Shown here: positions 1 to 12,634 of the stretch, piece by piece
How the letters are laid out: each line of letters begins with the position of its first letter
Position numbering within the stretch: the first letter of the stretch is position 1
Assembly: GCA_964017045.1 (NCBI GenBank)
Contig: OZ024810.1
Span: forward strand, 17,598,704-17,662,703
Direction: 5' to 3'
Origin: Omphiscola glabra
Lineage: Eukaryota; Mollusca; Gastropoda; Lymnaeidae
DNA: 64,000 nt
The notes under the pieces: generated by a model
What the model was told of the DNA's origin: nothing
Databases searched by the model: none
Seen by the model: only the letters and a program-made list of their open reading frames with translations
Position numbers and translations under genes: made by a program

Positions 1-593
1 TTACAAAAACACGTAAATGACGTCATGGCGCATACTCTTTGCATTGACCCCATTCCCTATTCATTCCCTGCAATTCCCTACCATTCCCTACCAGTCCTCG
101 CCATTCCCTGCCATACCCTCCCATTCCATCTCACGTGTCCAACCAAACGTACGAGAGCTCCACAAGAACTAATAGCCGCTGACAAATTGTGCGTCTAATT
201 CTTACTTTATGAATCTTACAACAGTTCCCTCTTTTAATAATCGAATCTTACTCTTTACTTTCATGTTAAATTATTCAGTACGATTCTCCCTTCATTATTA
301 CTCCAAAGTTCTCTGTATCCTACTATTTAATCTTAGAATCATCCAACCATATCCTCTTTCCCCCGTGTCATTTTCCCTCATACCATTACACGTCCTGGTC
401 CACCGAAAACAAGATGTTTTTACGCTTGCTTTAAGAGAAGCTACCAACCGTATCACCCTTTGGTTTAGGCAATAAAATACATTGACGTTTAGATATCGAA
501 TTCATAGGCTTAAAGGCCAAGCCAAAAGCGTTATATAGCCTGATGCTATGCGTCACCGATCACCGCATTTGAATATTTTCATATCCCATAGCT
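1..593. other. Non-coding left edge with CATTCCCT-type simple repeat
   Basis: Positions about 50-128 hold an imprecise repeat of the word CCATTCCCT, similar in kind to the array at 59.75 kb. A short open frame at 209-475 shows no recognisable domain. Nothing else is supported here. Confidence 0.5.
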
Positions 594-752
594 CAGCGGT
601 TCTTAACCTTTGGGTTGCGAACCCTTTGGGGGTCGTTCGACCATCCTAAAACACCTACTTATGAAGAGGCAACGAAAATAATTTTATAGTTGGAGGTCAT
701 CCTAACACGAGGAACTAAATTAGAGGGTCGCAGCATTAGGATGGTTGAGAAT
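594..752 (+). mobile_element. Degenerate non-autonomous hAT-type element
   Basis: It starts with CAGCGGTTCTTAACCTTTGG and contains internal words (GTCG..CGACC, GAAGAGGCAACGAAAATAAT, GAGGAACTAAATTAGAGGGT) shared with the better copy at 34261-34458. The right end decays after GGATGGTTGAGA. The terminal word CAGYGGTTCTCAACC and the internal sequence resemble the rodent URR1 / Charlie-like hAT families as I remember them; a library search is needed for the exact family. No transposase is present. Confidence 0.6.
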
Positions 753-774
753 ATATTTATTTATATCATCAGTG

Positions 775-1150
775 GCGAGCTCATGTAGGACCCTGGTCTG
801 CTCCACCACATCCTTCTATTCGGATCGATCTCGATCCGTGGACTCCAACTGATGTAAGTCCTTCTCTACATCTTCGATCCATCTCAGCCTTGGTCGATCA
901 GCGAGCCGTCTGCACCTAGTATTCTGTCAGTATATCACATTTGCTGCTCTACAATCCGGCAGCGCTTCGATGTGTCCTGTCCAGCGCAGTCTGCCTTCTT
1001 TATTGTTGTGACTATGGGTGGGTCTTTGTACAATTGGTATAGCTCTTGGTTTGTACGGATTCTCCACATATCATTGTCCATCACTGGGCCGTATATTTTC
1101 CTGAGGATTTTCCTCTCCCATGTATTGAGGACGTCCGCAACTTTTCTGGT
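775..1150 (-). pseudogene. Reverse transcriptase C-terminal tail relic (RTE-like non-LTR retrotransposon)
   Basis: Read on the minus strand from about 1150 downward, it encodes NTWERKILRKIYGPV, then WRIRTNQELYQLYKDPPIV, then after a one-base frame change GRLRWTGHIEALPD, and further on RPRLRWIEDVEKDLHQLES. The pattern ERKILRxIFGP, RWxGHxER, GRPRxRWxDDVExDL is typical of the C-terminal region of RTE-type retrotransposon proteins. Stops and frameshifts make it a dead relic. The upstream catalytic domain is absent. Confidence 0.7.
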
Positions 1151-1213
1151 AAGGTATCAATTAGCGTAAGTTACTATTGTCCTATGATAGTGGTGTATAT
1201 TGTCTTTAGTATT

Positions 1214-1216
<3 letters not shown>

Positions 1217-1259
<43 letters not shown>
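1217..1259. repeat. (AT)n microsatellite
   Basis: About 42 bp of uninterrupted alternating AT. It creates spurious Tyr-Ile repeat frames on both strands. Confidence 0.95.
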
Positions 1260-1262
<3 letters not shown>

Positions 1263-4200
1263 CATTGTTCAGTGTCTTGCAACGTTTTTGACAACCAACA
1301 AAAACATGTTGACATTAGGATTGTTACGATCTTTGGAAAAGAAAGAAAGAAAAAACCACACACACAAACGTATTCCATTCCAACAAATTGAAAAGACTTT
1401 GTTCAAATAAAAACTTTCACTCAAGAACTCTATACTTCTTCTACCATACAAATATTTGAACGAATATCTTGCTTCGGACTAGTTTTCAGCAAGTGAAATA
1501 AAAGAAACAGACAAACGTTTTCAAAGACAAATATTTGACTGATATAAGGAAATTAAAATTGAAATATAACAAGTTAACAGACAGCTCTATTTGTGAACAG
1601 GCTGATAGGGTTGGATGTAATGGAGTTAGAAGGGTTTATGACACCATCCTTTGTACTTTATTCAGCTATTGAATGAAAACTACGTTGCATGTTGTATAGA
1701 GTACACCTAACAAAATAAGCTCTATGATATATGTGAAGTGGAACGAAACGGTTTTTTTTCAAAATAAGTGACAACACATCAACACATCAGGGCCATTTAT
1801 TCTATCAACGGCTTTTTTGGACGACACACATTACACATAACGAACCATAATGAAAAGTTCCTGGACTCGAAAATCGGGCTGTCAACACACAATTCAGTTT
1901 GTCAAAGTTGTTTTAGAAGAAAAAATTATTCAAAACTTTTGGTCATGCATGACAGCCGATAAACGCTGTAAGTCTTTGGCGTGATCGTCTTAGTGTTCAA
2001 GAATGTGTTACGTCTTCAGCGATTAAATGTCTATTTCTGTTAGAACGATGCCATGCGTCTCAGACCTTCATTATAGTGACGCTAAAAATCGGGTTCCGGT
2101 TGAAAGAAACTCTATATTCTATTGTCTTATAGGGCATTCATGTCGTCTAAATAAATTTATTTTAAAAAAGAAGGCATTCAGTCAAATCCTTCAGTTCCCC
2201 CACATGGTACCCTAGGACTTGTCTGAAGATTTCATGGCATAATAATAGAAGTTGAATCACACTACATTTATGTGAAATCACCGAAATCACCGTTATATTT
2301 ATAAGTTCATGATTCTTGAACAACATTTTTTGCCACATTTATACAACTAACAAAAAATAAATAATAATTAAAAAAAAAAAAAAAAGATTAATCGTGTAAG
2401 AGTAAGAGGTAAATTATTGACAAAAACATACATTTTGTTTAAAGGTAACACATTGTTCAATTAAATATTTAAATTGTATTATATAGATATTTGAGCTCAC
2501 TGATTTTTATAAAATATCTGTTTTATATTTGGTTCAATATGTTACAAAGTATGTCAAAGCTCATTATCAATCTGTCCAAAATTCACAGCATTTATTTTAT
2601 TTTTTTGGCTTAAAAACCAGTTTGTTGTTCTAACTAAGGTCTAGGTTCTGTATATGGCTGTTTAACGACGTCGAGCATTATAGAAATTCGCATTCTGACA
2701 TTATGTGGGTTTTTTGTTGTTTATTAGAAACAGTTTCTATAAATGAATTATTTTTCAATGCAGATCTATTTAAATTGTACTTCTATTGTGTCGCTTTACA
2801 AATGAAAACATAATTACGTAATATCTAATCGGAATCGTCATTGTAAACGCTCTATTTAAAAAATACACCAATAGAGTTAAAGGTTTTATTATGAGTATCC
2901 GGCCGTGGAAGTTCATTTGCTAAAGAAACAATCGTTCTATTGTGAGTGCCTCATCGCCGAAGCATAAAATAGCTATGATCATTACTCCCATTTAGAGAGA
3001 GAGAGGCGTAGTTTACATGTTTAAAGCATTTGAACCACGATTATCAATCAAATGATTTTTTTTTTTTACTTTCTGATCTATTTAACGTTTTATCAAAAGT
3101 ATACTCTAATAAGATGACTCTACACACTGGTCACTGACCTCTGCGACAGATGACATATTGAATTCAAAATCACGACTAATAGCCATATCTTGAACACTAT
3201 CTTTTAGATGGGGGACACATTTTACAACACCCTTTGAAAGGGACCTCAAGATTTATTGTTCACACTCCTGCGGGAAGAGTATTTATAATTTTTATAAAAA
3301 ATAATAAATAAAGTTATTTATTTTAAAAGACCCAAACATTAGAATTTATTTTTTAAACAGCTTAAAATCAATTTCGAAATAATTCGAATTAATCTCCTGG
3401 TTCTACAGCTAAAATATAACATCTCACTGAGTCACTTCACATTCTTTGAAATAGAAATTGTAACCCCCCCCCCCCCCCCTAACCCCGAACCACCGATATG
3501 CTTAATATCACATGACCTAGAGGTTCGACTCTAAGTGAAGTAGACCGACGCAAAACAATTTCGGGTGCATCCACAGATCCTCAGTTCCTTAAATGCTGTA
3601 GGAACTGGCGAATCATTATTTTTGTTAAATCGTCTTTCTTACTGAAAGAATCTATCTAAACATTCAGATTAAAGATAGGAATTCTATATTTAGTTCAAGC
3701 TAATTAATTTTTAAAAATGTCGACTCGAAAAAAGAAAACAAAAAGTCGTCATGCTGTTTCTATTTTTTAAAATTTTTATAGAAAGTTAACATTTGTGCTG
3801 TGTTAAATATTTCCACTGTGATGTGTATTTCTATGTTTGGAAAGTATTATTCCATGGGTTTCTAGCGGCTGCTGCGTTGAAATTGTTTAATGTAATACGA
3901 GATAAGAAACAAATTGGTCACATTGTATATATTCATTTCAAGCGTATGGATAAAAATCTTGCTATAACTAAAACTCTTTAATTGTAATATTTGGAGATGG
4001 ATACATAAGTTATTAGGAAAACAATTTTGTAAAAAAAAAACATTTTCGTTGTAATATTTTGAAATAGAGTCTATTCCTTGAAATCAATGGAATCTATATC
4101 ATTTAAGACGACAAGAAAGAGTCATTCTGACTATACTTTCAAACGCCTCATTAAAAATATATAAAAAATAGATGCTATATAGAGAAAGAAGCTTACAATG

Positions 4201-4360
4201 CGTTTCTGATCGGACGCTCACATAATTTAAATTACATTTACTTTTAAATGGAATTATATGATATTTTGAATCTATACATTTTTTTGAAAAAAAATCGTCG
4301 TATCGTAAGTGGAATATAATTTGAATATAAATGCTATCGAATTAGGAAATTAGTAAAAAC
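1260..4360. other. AT-rich intergenic DNA, no gene recognised
   Basis: Short frames at 1768-1962, 2027-2215 and 3793-3981 have no domain, splice context or codon pattern that supports coding. Homopolymer tracts occur at about 2370 (A), 3058 (T) and 3463-3479 (C). Confidence 0.5.
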
Positions 4361-4369
4361 ACAGTAAGG

Positions 4370-4460
4370 TTAAACCTGATAAAAGGAACGCAACGAAACA
4401 ACGAACGTGTCGGCAGCAAGCCTTCATCAGCGAACAAACAGAAAAACGAATAAAATTTTA
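4370..4460 (-). other. Possible Penelope-type or hammerhead-like motif
   Basis: The minus strand around 4440-4410 reads CTGATGAAGGC, a short loop, GCC, then GACAC. This resembles the CTGATGA / stem II / GAAAC core found in Penelope-like elements and hammerhead ribozymes, but one core base differs (GACAC for GAAAC) and I could not find flanking complementary stems. Treat it as a weak hint of an old element. Confidence 0.15.
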
Positions 4461-4904
4461 AAAATGTATCAAAACATTATAATGTAGCACTTAGCTTAGA
4501 AGTAGTGTCCAAGAGGGCAGCAAAAGATGTGTAAGCACTTCGTGACAAAATTATGTCATTAAAAAAAAAAAAAAAACTACTCTAGTGTCATATAAATTGT
4601 AAAAGCAGTTCAAACAATTCCTGTTTGATAGCGAAAAAAATTCAGTTTGCAGCGGCAACATTTCAAAATCGTCATCGTGCTCAGTGCAGCGCGGCCTTCA
4701 ATAGTAGGTCATTGGGAGTGTGGGCTTTGATTGTATTCACTAAATAAATGATGGTTTTTTAAAGACTGTTGTAGGCTATCACTGAGGTACTTAGCACCCT
4801 CGTGTTTGTGATAAATGACACAATGAATAGCAAACAAGGCTACAACTATTCTTTTTTTTTTTTTTCAAAAGTCAAAACCCAGGGTAGTAAACACTAATTT
4901 TTTT

Positions 4905-5355
4905 TTAGAGCCCCATCAGTTACCAGTAATTGATGGTGCTCCATCAGGAGTAATCTGTCATTTATGGGGCTTCATCATTTGTAACCAGCCATTGTTTGCA
5001 TTTCATCCCTTGTAACCAGTCATTGATGGAACTCCATCAGAAGTAGCCAGTCTTTGATAGTGTGCCATCGTTTCTAACCAGTCATTGGTGGTGCTACATC
5101 AGTTGTACCAATCATTGATGTTGCATGATCAATTGTAACCAGACATTGTTGGGTGCTTCACCATTTGTAACGAGTCTTTGATGAAGGCCCATCAGTTGTA
5201 ACCAGACTTTGATGGTGCTTCTTTAATTGTAACCAGTCTTTGATGGTGCCATCTCAGTTGTAACCAGTCATTGATGGTGCCACCGCAGTTGTAACCGGTC
5301 ATCAATGATATCCCATCAGTTGTAACTAGTCATTGATGGAGCTCCAGCAGTAGTA
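4905..5355 (+). repeat. Degenerate minisatellite, unit about 30-38 bp
   Basis: About 13 imperfect units carry the words CATCAGTTGTAACCAGTC and ATTGATGGTGC. Unit length and sequence drift strongly, indicating an old array. No coding frame persists. Confidence 0.8.
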
Positions 5356-5908
5356 TTATTATTGGTTAAGTTTATTGGAATAAACGTATATATATCAAGT
5401 ATTCTTGAAAGTTACGTTTTTTGTTCAATGTATTCCCATCATATGAGTTGTGCTTACAGTCAGTGGCACACTGTACCAATGTGCTGGAACTATTATCAAC
5501 GTTTGGGTTAGTAATCTTTAAATCATTCGAATTAAATGAAATGTGAGATGTGTAAATAGAAAGAAAATTAATAGTGGTATTAGAATTTGGGTCGGATAGA
5601 AGAAGGTAAATATACCGTTGAGAAAGGGGAACTTAAACTGTATATTTAAAAAATAAGACACACTTTGGAGTAACACTTAGAAAAATGTATCAAATTTTCC
5701 TGGAAATCTGGCTATTTTTTTTTAAAAGTAAACTTTGTTCGATAATTATTTACAATGTAAAAAAATAAACATATATATTAATATATATATATATTATATA
5801 CTTTCAAACGTACATTTTTAAAATAAATATTTAAATAAATTCATCGTTCTATTGATTCCAGTTAAAACGGGAAAAGCGGATATTACATTATAACTATTTT
5901 TATCACGA

Positions 5909-6214
5909 TTGAAAAAAATGACTACATTTGAAGCGGTTTCACATAATTTTCAAGCAGAAGAAAGAAAATCTAGCCACCCACCTCCTGCAGTGCAGGAGGT
6001 GGGAGATAGATTGGAAGATGAAAATCTTCAACAACAGGAACTTAGCCCTGTTGAAGAGACGCCAATCATTTCAAACGATGTAAGTAGTTTGGCGAATTTA
6101 AAAAAAAGCCGTACAAACATGGCCGACGTGGAAGATAGCCGCCGGCTTCATGCGGAAATAACTGAAAGACGATTTAATAACTGTGTATATTATTCAGTAA
6201 TATTCAACAGTTAA
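5909..6214 (+). CDS. Unrecognised open frame, possible first exon
   Basis: A 101-codon frame starting MKKMTTFEAVSHNF. It is polar and acidic, with a Pro/Glu/Gln-rich centre (positions about 18-60) and a basic segment (KKSRTNMADVEDSRRLHAE). That composition differs from the Phe/Ile/Tyr-rich random frames nearby, which is the only argument for coding. It has no signal peptide or membrane segment. It ends in AT-rich sequence with a weak GTGTAT donor-like word near 6183. I do not recognise it and assign no function. Confidence 0.25.
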   Translation: MKKMTTFEAVSHNFQAEERKSSHPPPAVQEVGDRLEDENLQQQELSPVEETPIISNDVSSLANLKKSRTNMADVEDSRRLHAEITERRFNNCVYYSVIFNS

Positions 6215-7017
6215 GTGTCTTATTTTTTGGATTTAAATATACATTTTTCTAAATATATATGCGTGTGGCGGGGTTGGGGGCCGTTTGGCGATATGATGTG
6301 TGAATGGCAATGTGCAATCAAGATTCACGTCCTGAGGGTATCCTTTATACTTATTTGTGTGTTTTATTGGATCAAACAATTGAATATTGTTCATATATGG
6401 AAAAACAAAAGAAAGCCATAAATATATTTTTTAAAATGGCTCTTAGGGAATTTCCTATTTTAGTTCAGTTATTATATTATGTCAAAGTAGCCTTACGTGT
6501 GGCAGTTTACTGTATGTGCAGATATGTCCCATTTCATTAAACCATGCGTGCAAAGACATACTGATTTAAAAAAAAAATTAATCAGAGACCGAATTCTAAA
6601 AGCCCATGTTGATTTCATTGTCATAAGAGCAATATATATAAGCTTAATTTTTTTTTTAATGTATATTTCTTTAGCAAATTTCAAGCTAGAGAGGAATGAA
6701 TCGATATCCACATTCTATTCATGTGACATCACTCCAAGATTCATCTCTCAATATTATTTGTCAACATCAACTATATTGCTGCATGTGGTTGGACAACTCT
6801 TAAATGAAATACATCAATACACATGTTATACTAGTTTTCAAATCAACACTTACGTTCTATATTCTTCAAAGAAATAAATCTCTAACAAACTTACCATACG
6901 CAATCAGTATTTATCACAGCACAATGTTCAATTTTGTTTAATTTACAGTGGGTCATTACTAAATGAAATATTTATCTGTGGATAAAGACAATACCATTTA
7001 AAAAAAGATGTTTTAAA
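6215..7017 (+). other. AT-rich stretch with hydrophobic open frames, no gene supported
   Basis: Open frames at 6304-6540 and 6497-6877 are rich in Ile, Phe, Tyr and Cys and overlap each other, as expected of random AT-rich DNA. The second has one long hydrophobic run (around codons 43-58). No start context, splice pair or homologous motif supports them. Confidence 0.4.
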
Positions 7018-7317
7018 GCTTAATGTATCTGTCCATTAATATATCTGTCCATTAATGTATCTGTCCATTAATGTATCTGTCCATTAATATATCTGTCCAT
7101 TAATGTATCTGTCCATTAATATATCTGTCCATTAATGTATCTGTCCATTAATATATCTGTCCATTAATATATATGTCCATTAATGTATCTGTCCATTAAT
7201 GTATCTGTCCATTAATGTATCTGCCCATTAATGTATCTGTCCATTAATGTATCTGTCCATTAATATATCTGTCCATTAATGTATCTGTCCATTAATGTAT
7301 CTGTCCATTAATGTATC
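7018..7317 (+). repeat. 16-bp minisatellite, about 18-19 units
   Basis: Unit TAATGTATCTGTCCAT with a frequent G-to-A variant (TAATATATC). It is nearly perfect, so recently expanded or homogenised. Confidence 0.95.
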
Positions 7318-7639
7318 GCTCTTGCTCTATGTTTTTTGTTTTTGTTTATGCTTTTGTTAATACCCAATTACACTGGCCAACATTGTTTTGGTTATTTACT
7401 TAAACAGGTCACAATCTGTAGTGTCCTTCGGTGTGCACTCAACACCAATACAACTATGAAATCTTTTAATGGCTCTCGTTTGGACGGTATTTCACATAAT
7501 TCATGTTCAATGTTAAACCCTGTAAATGTATGCAGTAGGATTGCAGAAACACCCCCCCCCCCCCAAAGAAGCAAAAAATTATGTCATATGTATGAAGACT
7601 GTACCAATGGAATCTTCTAGAAGAAGATGTCACAATTCT

Positions 7640-8650
7640 TCACAATGGCAAGCTATCTAGTAGTCTGTTCCAATATTGAGGGCCTCGTGAAGTTCTTAAA
7701 CAATTTATCATTACCCACAATAATGGAGACTTTGTGTAGACTCTTAGAAACTGAGTCCTAAGGCTGTGTTTTTGCACTTTGAAACCCGTCTTCCATCTAT
7801 TCCAGTCGCGCATGCTGTCCACAATAAAGAGACTTACGGTGACATAAAGCAGCTACTAAATACTATGGAAATAACAGGTACAGCTGGCACCTCTGTGGTG
7901 ATGTGAAGGTAGTTGCCCTTTTAATGGTACCGCAGCAGGGTTATACAAAATAAATGCGTTTCTTTTGTGTGTGGGATAGCAGAGACAAGGAATAGCCCTA
8001 CTTGAAGAAGGAATGGACTCGGAGACAAAATGTAGCAATTGAGGTGAAGAATATCATGCAACAAGCTCTGGTCGAGGCACACAAAATCCTGTCACCACCG
8101 CTTAACATCGAACTACGCTTGATGAAGAGCTTCTTGAAAGCCATAGACAGGACTTCACAGGCTTTCTGCTAACTGCATTGGAAATCCTCTCAACTCAGTG
8201 AAGCAAAAGTTAAAGAAGGAGCTTTGTTGGGTCCTCGGATTTGAGATCTTTTCAAAGATGACAGGCTCAACAACTTGCAGCAAGGTGATCCGAAACAAGC
8301 ATGGAATACTTTACGCCCAGTTACTGCAAACTTTCTCGGGAATATTATGGCAGACAAATAACAGTAAGCAGTAAAGCTGATACAGTAGCAGGGCATTGGC
8401 TGCAGTATGTCTCTTACAGATTCACGCCCTTCATTCTCATCTGGTTCCCTATCCCTGACAACTGTGGTATGGTTAGTGATGAACAGGGCGAACGCTTTCA
8501 TGAAGATATCGCTAGAATGGAACACAGGTATAAGAGAAAGTGGTCCACTACAATGTTGGCTGACTTACTGCTGGCTTACTTCTGCTGGCTGACTACCGCT
8601 GAACGCTCCAAAGAGATGCTACCGAACAGCTGTATAATAATAATAGACAG
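7640..8650 (+). pseudogene. Relic of a recurrent uncharacterised transposon-associated protein
   Basis: In shifting plus-strand frames one reads WRLCVDS, KAVFLH, PSIPVAHAVHNKETYGDIKQ (near 7800-7850), then CGDVKVVALL, QQGYTK and VWDSRDKE (7900-7995), KILSPPLNIELRLMKSFLKA (8090-8150), TANFLGN (8330) and finally SDEQGERFHEDIARMEHRY with KWSTTMLAD (8470-8560). The order WRLFIDS / CGDLKVIALL / GYTKY / WDSR / PPLHIKLGLMKNFVKA / NFLGNHKA / SDEHGERFHQDI / GKWSPSMLADYCW is that of a family of uncharacterised, multi-copy metazoan proteins that I believe is transposon-borne. Several stops and frameshifts break it. Its biochemical role is unknown. Confidence 0.7.
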
Positions 8651-8659
8651 GCGAAGAAA

Positions 8660-11098
8660 TGTTAGAAGTAGTCGATGACTTGATTATTTTTTTAAAGGTA
8701 TTAACAGTAGACCTATTACTATTGGCTGCATTTCGTGATGTAAACATTAATTTATTGTATATTGCAACAAAACAAAAGCAAAAACTAGGGCCAATTTTAC
8801 AAGTTTACTGTCACATTCGTGTTGAGAACATACACATTTATAAGAGATGATTAACTGTATTTCAGTAACATGACTTTTGTAAATATATATTGACCAGTGT
8901 TATTCAATGAATAGTTGCTCCTTTTTATTTTAAGGAATTATTTCTCTTGCAAACATATAAATGGGCAAAAAACGATATGCTTGTTTCTACTTATTAAAAA
9001 CATTACATCATACTTGAATGCGACCGAATATTGGAAGTATAATTTTGAGGAATGCAAATCTTTTTATAATATTTTTAATATATAAATATATATATTTTGT
9101 TGAATTGCATTTAAATTCATGAACGCTTTATTGAATTATGTTTGAAATGTCAGAACGAATTTTTGACCTTGAATCATGCTCAAATTATTACCCATTAAAA
9201 AGTTGTCCTTTTTGCACACCCCCATCCCCGGGGCGAAAGACGCTGATGATTTCTTAGTTAAATTGTATTTTAAATTCTTAACCACACACCTATATCTCTG
9301 ATTAAAAGTAAATGTGTTGCTCTGTTATTTGTTGCTAAATCAGCTTAACTATGTGATTTTAAGATTATCGCTAGCAATAAAAATTCAAATAAAAAAGTAC
9401 ATTGATATCTTTGTTTTTTAAAAATCAAATTATTTGTTATTTGTTTTAAAAATGTGAATTCCCACAACTGTTTACAAATAAAAATAATATTTTAAAACAG
9501 CATTCCTTGTATTTCTATACATCTTGTAAATTAAATTGATGCAAAAAATAAACATACGCTGTTTCTAAACGTTAACACTTGACTGAATTCACTTATTTTC
9601 TGAAAAAGGTTTGGGTTTTTGTTGTTGTTGTTTTTTTACATTTAATTTGCAGCATGCTTATAAAAAAAATAATCTTATTTTATTATTGTGTGGTTTAGTG
9701 TTTCCAAAGATAAGGTTTGATATAAAAATGTAAAACACTGTTACGAACTGCTAATGGGAGATAAGCAGTGCAATGCCATCATTAGGTCTAGGGGTAATCA
9801 TTATTTTCAAAATCAATGATTTATAAGTCTTCATGTGAGGTTCTTTATAGAAAAAACAGCGTGTCTTCTTTCATCCGCTTTCTCTCTGCAACTCAACTAC
9901 TGAAACATAAAGACGTAAAAGCCAACAACGTCATCTCCTCTACCCAAATACGCCACAAATACTAAGCACGTAGCAACAGCTACACTCATATTCTCCACAC
10001 CATTAAAAAACACTACATTTGCGATTTCATGAGTGTATCCTTGTTGTTATTTTCTAAAGCAAACAACATTCATCAATTCTTACTGACAAACTTATCCTTT
10101 CCGACCAATTCGTCCTTTCAGTGTAATGCTAATTTCTTCTACAAAATTTGTGGTGTGGCTAGAGGTATTGACATAATTAGCCCTAGCCATGCCTGCCATT
10201 TTATTGGACACTTTCAAATGCGTGGTTTATAATGGCCGTATCCAACATTTTTTACAAAAGTTACGTTTATGACATTTTTGCGTCACCGCCGTGGAAACAA
10301 GTGAACCACATCACAAAAAATGATATTCTCAACTCATTCCACCAATATATTAAATTTATACACATATGTCTTAGAATGATGTAACATTTCCAGAAATTAC
10401 CTTATCTTAAGAGAAAAGACATTATTCGCCTCTGGCTAATTACCAACCAACTGACAAGCATAGTTGCTCATTGAATTCACCCCCCCCAACCTCAAGCAAT
10501 GAAATGGCTACATTCCATCTATAGAGCACTACGACACAACATATGTATCCATCACGGCTCTAATTTCATGCACTACAAAGTGTGAACGAAAAAAAAATTA
10601 AGGCAGTTTTTTTACCATCCCTATCTTAGCGTTATTCGCCAATAAATATTTTACTACCGCTAGCTCAGTGTTATTCGCAGGCTATAAATGACTTACTACC
10701 GTAAAATATTTAATGAAATTTAAAGAAATTAAAACATATCACTCATACTTAACTTAGCTTATTCAAAGAACTCATAATTTCTATTTAAGAAATTTAAAAT
10801 TTTACAAAAAATTATCTTGTTAGACTTTGGTTCTTATTTGAAATATTGCTATTCAAAAGTTAGTTCAGGCTTTTTTATTCTGAGTTCCTTTTTCCCATCT
10901 CAGAAACTGACACTGTCTGTTTAACGTTTATGTCAGGTTAGCCTTTAAACAATCGGAGTATTTCGACTTTTAGTTTTAAAAAAAGTATCTATCTTCTGAA
11001 TATTTGCATCTCTACTAATTGCAGGTGTATTATTTGTTTTAAGTCCATAGTCGATGCTCAACAACCGAGACCTTTATATATATATATATATATATATA
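8660..11098. other. AT-rich intergenic DNA, no gene recognised
   Basis: Only short unsupported frames occur (8659-8850, 10029-10232). An (AT)n run sits at 11077-11097 immediately beside the PAN pseudo-exon. Confidence 0.5.
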
Positions 11099-11318
11099 GA
11101 TCCGAGCCAGTTGAACGCCATGCGCCGTCTTTTCTACTTCTCATCTTCAGACACCGCTGCACACGCTCCCCGGGTGAAGACACACTTAACGACCGCGCGA
11201 AAAAGGATGGTGTAGAATGGAGTCAAGGCGTCTTGACGAGATTTGAACCCAGGACGCACCATCACTTTTAGTTCCACAACATTTAAGTGATCTTCAGCAA
11301 ATCTGAGTTGTGTTCAAA
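11099..11318 (-). pseudogene. PAN-exon pseudogene fragment of the lectin-PAN family
   Basis: On the minus strand it begins FAEDHLNVVELKVMV, the last F-type lectin strand as at the start of exon 3 in the intact copies. It then passes through a shifted frame and resumes QRCLKMRS followed, after one more frame change, by AFNW. It ends abruptly at an (AT)n run near 11098. The Cys before AFNW is replaced by Met in the restored reading. No exons 1 or 2 were found nearby, so it is the debris of an old copy. Confidence 0.75.
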
Positions 11319-12216
11319 ATGAACAAAAAAATGTTATATTTGAAATATGGCAATTTGTTTGAATCTCGTTCGACATAAGTTAGCATTACAACCTTGGCTC
11401 ACAACATCTCCTGGTGTCGTTCTTTTTACATGGAATAACGTTTCTTCTGAAAAGAAAACTCATTCTTCTTAAACACCATAATTTTACACAGTTCTTTTCA
11501 TGTTTGTTTTAAAATTCTGGAGAAAAAATATGCCAGCTATTAATGACAATTTTTGATCAGTATACGAAAAATATGGATGGTTTATAATGAAACTCTTTGT
11601 ATAAAATGAAACCAAATGATGAACATTCGACTTTTTATTTAACTGGTTTTAATTCTTATAAAGTATGGGCTTTTCTTGAATATTCTTTTCCTGTTGAAGT
11701 CTGGCTTTGAACAGAAATTCGCAGTCGGTCATTTCCAATATCAAATCTATTGATCTGGCTTTATGGTAAGTATTTGCAATGGATCGTGCAAGCCATATAG
11801 TCAAACTCACGGATGGAACACACGGAGTAAACGCGCCACTCATGCTTTAAAGAAAGCGCACACCAATGAAAAGAATATTGGACTCAAAACTTTCTGGGCC
11901 CGCGAAACACGTGAGTACTACATGCAGACATGCATTCCCGATACACTTGGGACACTAGCGTACTCATCGTTGAATACGGACTGGGTCTTCTACGCATTCG
12001 AACGAATGAACATCAACAAAAAAATGATTTATTTATCGTCGTCACCCATCTTATTAGCTCATCGTTAAGACTAAAACGCATATGTGCTAGCTTATAAAAC
12101 AAAATAATGATATTCTCTGACTATTTTGACTCAAGCTTGATCAGCTTTATTTTATCGTAAGATGCCTGGATTCTGTATCAATGTGTGTCAAGGCAAGTGA
12201 TTTTTAAGATCGAAAT
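11319..12216. other. Intergenic DNA, no supported gene
   Basis: Overlapping opposite-strand frames (11649-11843 minus, 11763-12068 plus) exclude each other and match no domain that I know. Confidence 0.4.
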
Positions 12217-12576
12217 CAAGAGTCCTCAAACTACGACCCGTGGACCACATCCGGCCCAGCAGTTAACTTAAACCCGTCTCGACCGGCCTTCGTAAGGGTA
12301 CCTAAGTTGCAACGACAAACATATAAACGGACACGAAGATAAAAGCATGTTTTTATTTCCCTTTGAAATATGAATTTATTTTCTTTAAAAAAATTAAACA
12401 ATGGCATTACTTTGTACGTTGATTTGCACACACAAAAAAATAAACATGCAGTTTTCATAAATTTTTTTAACTATATTTCAGGCTGCTAGCGTCCAAACGG
12501 CAGTTAACAGGCCCTAAGTGTCTTAGACGACAGCGAACAGCCCCTCACATATAAATACAAGTTTGAGGACCCCTTG
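12217..12576. mobile_element. Non-autonomous hAT-like element with GTCCTCAAACT termini
   Basis: Inverted ends: CAAGAGTCCTCAAACT on the left and the reverse complement of CAAGGGGTCCTCAAACTT on the right, about 360 bp apart. Eight-base flanks ATCGAAAT and GTCGCAAT match at six positions, compatible with a decayed hAT target duplication. GACCACATCCGGCCC near the left end resembles ends of Charlie/Tip100-type hAT elements. The interior is AT-rich and non-coding. Confidence 0.6.
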
Positions 12577-12634
12577 TCGCAATGCTTATAGCTCGAAGTT
12601 AATTTTGGTTTAATTTGAATGTTCGAAAACAGGT

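Noticed and set aside
4410..4440. Functional hammerhead ribozyme
   Set aside because: The core has a mismatch (GACAC) and no flanking stems could be paired; kept only as a weak element hint.
6304..6877. Possible small membrane proteins
   Set aside because: Overlapping hydrophobic frames are expected in AT-rich DNA and no motif, start context or partner exon was found.
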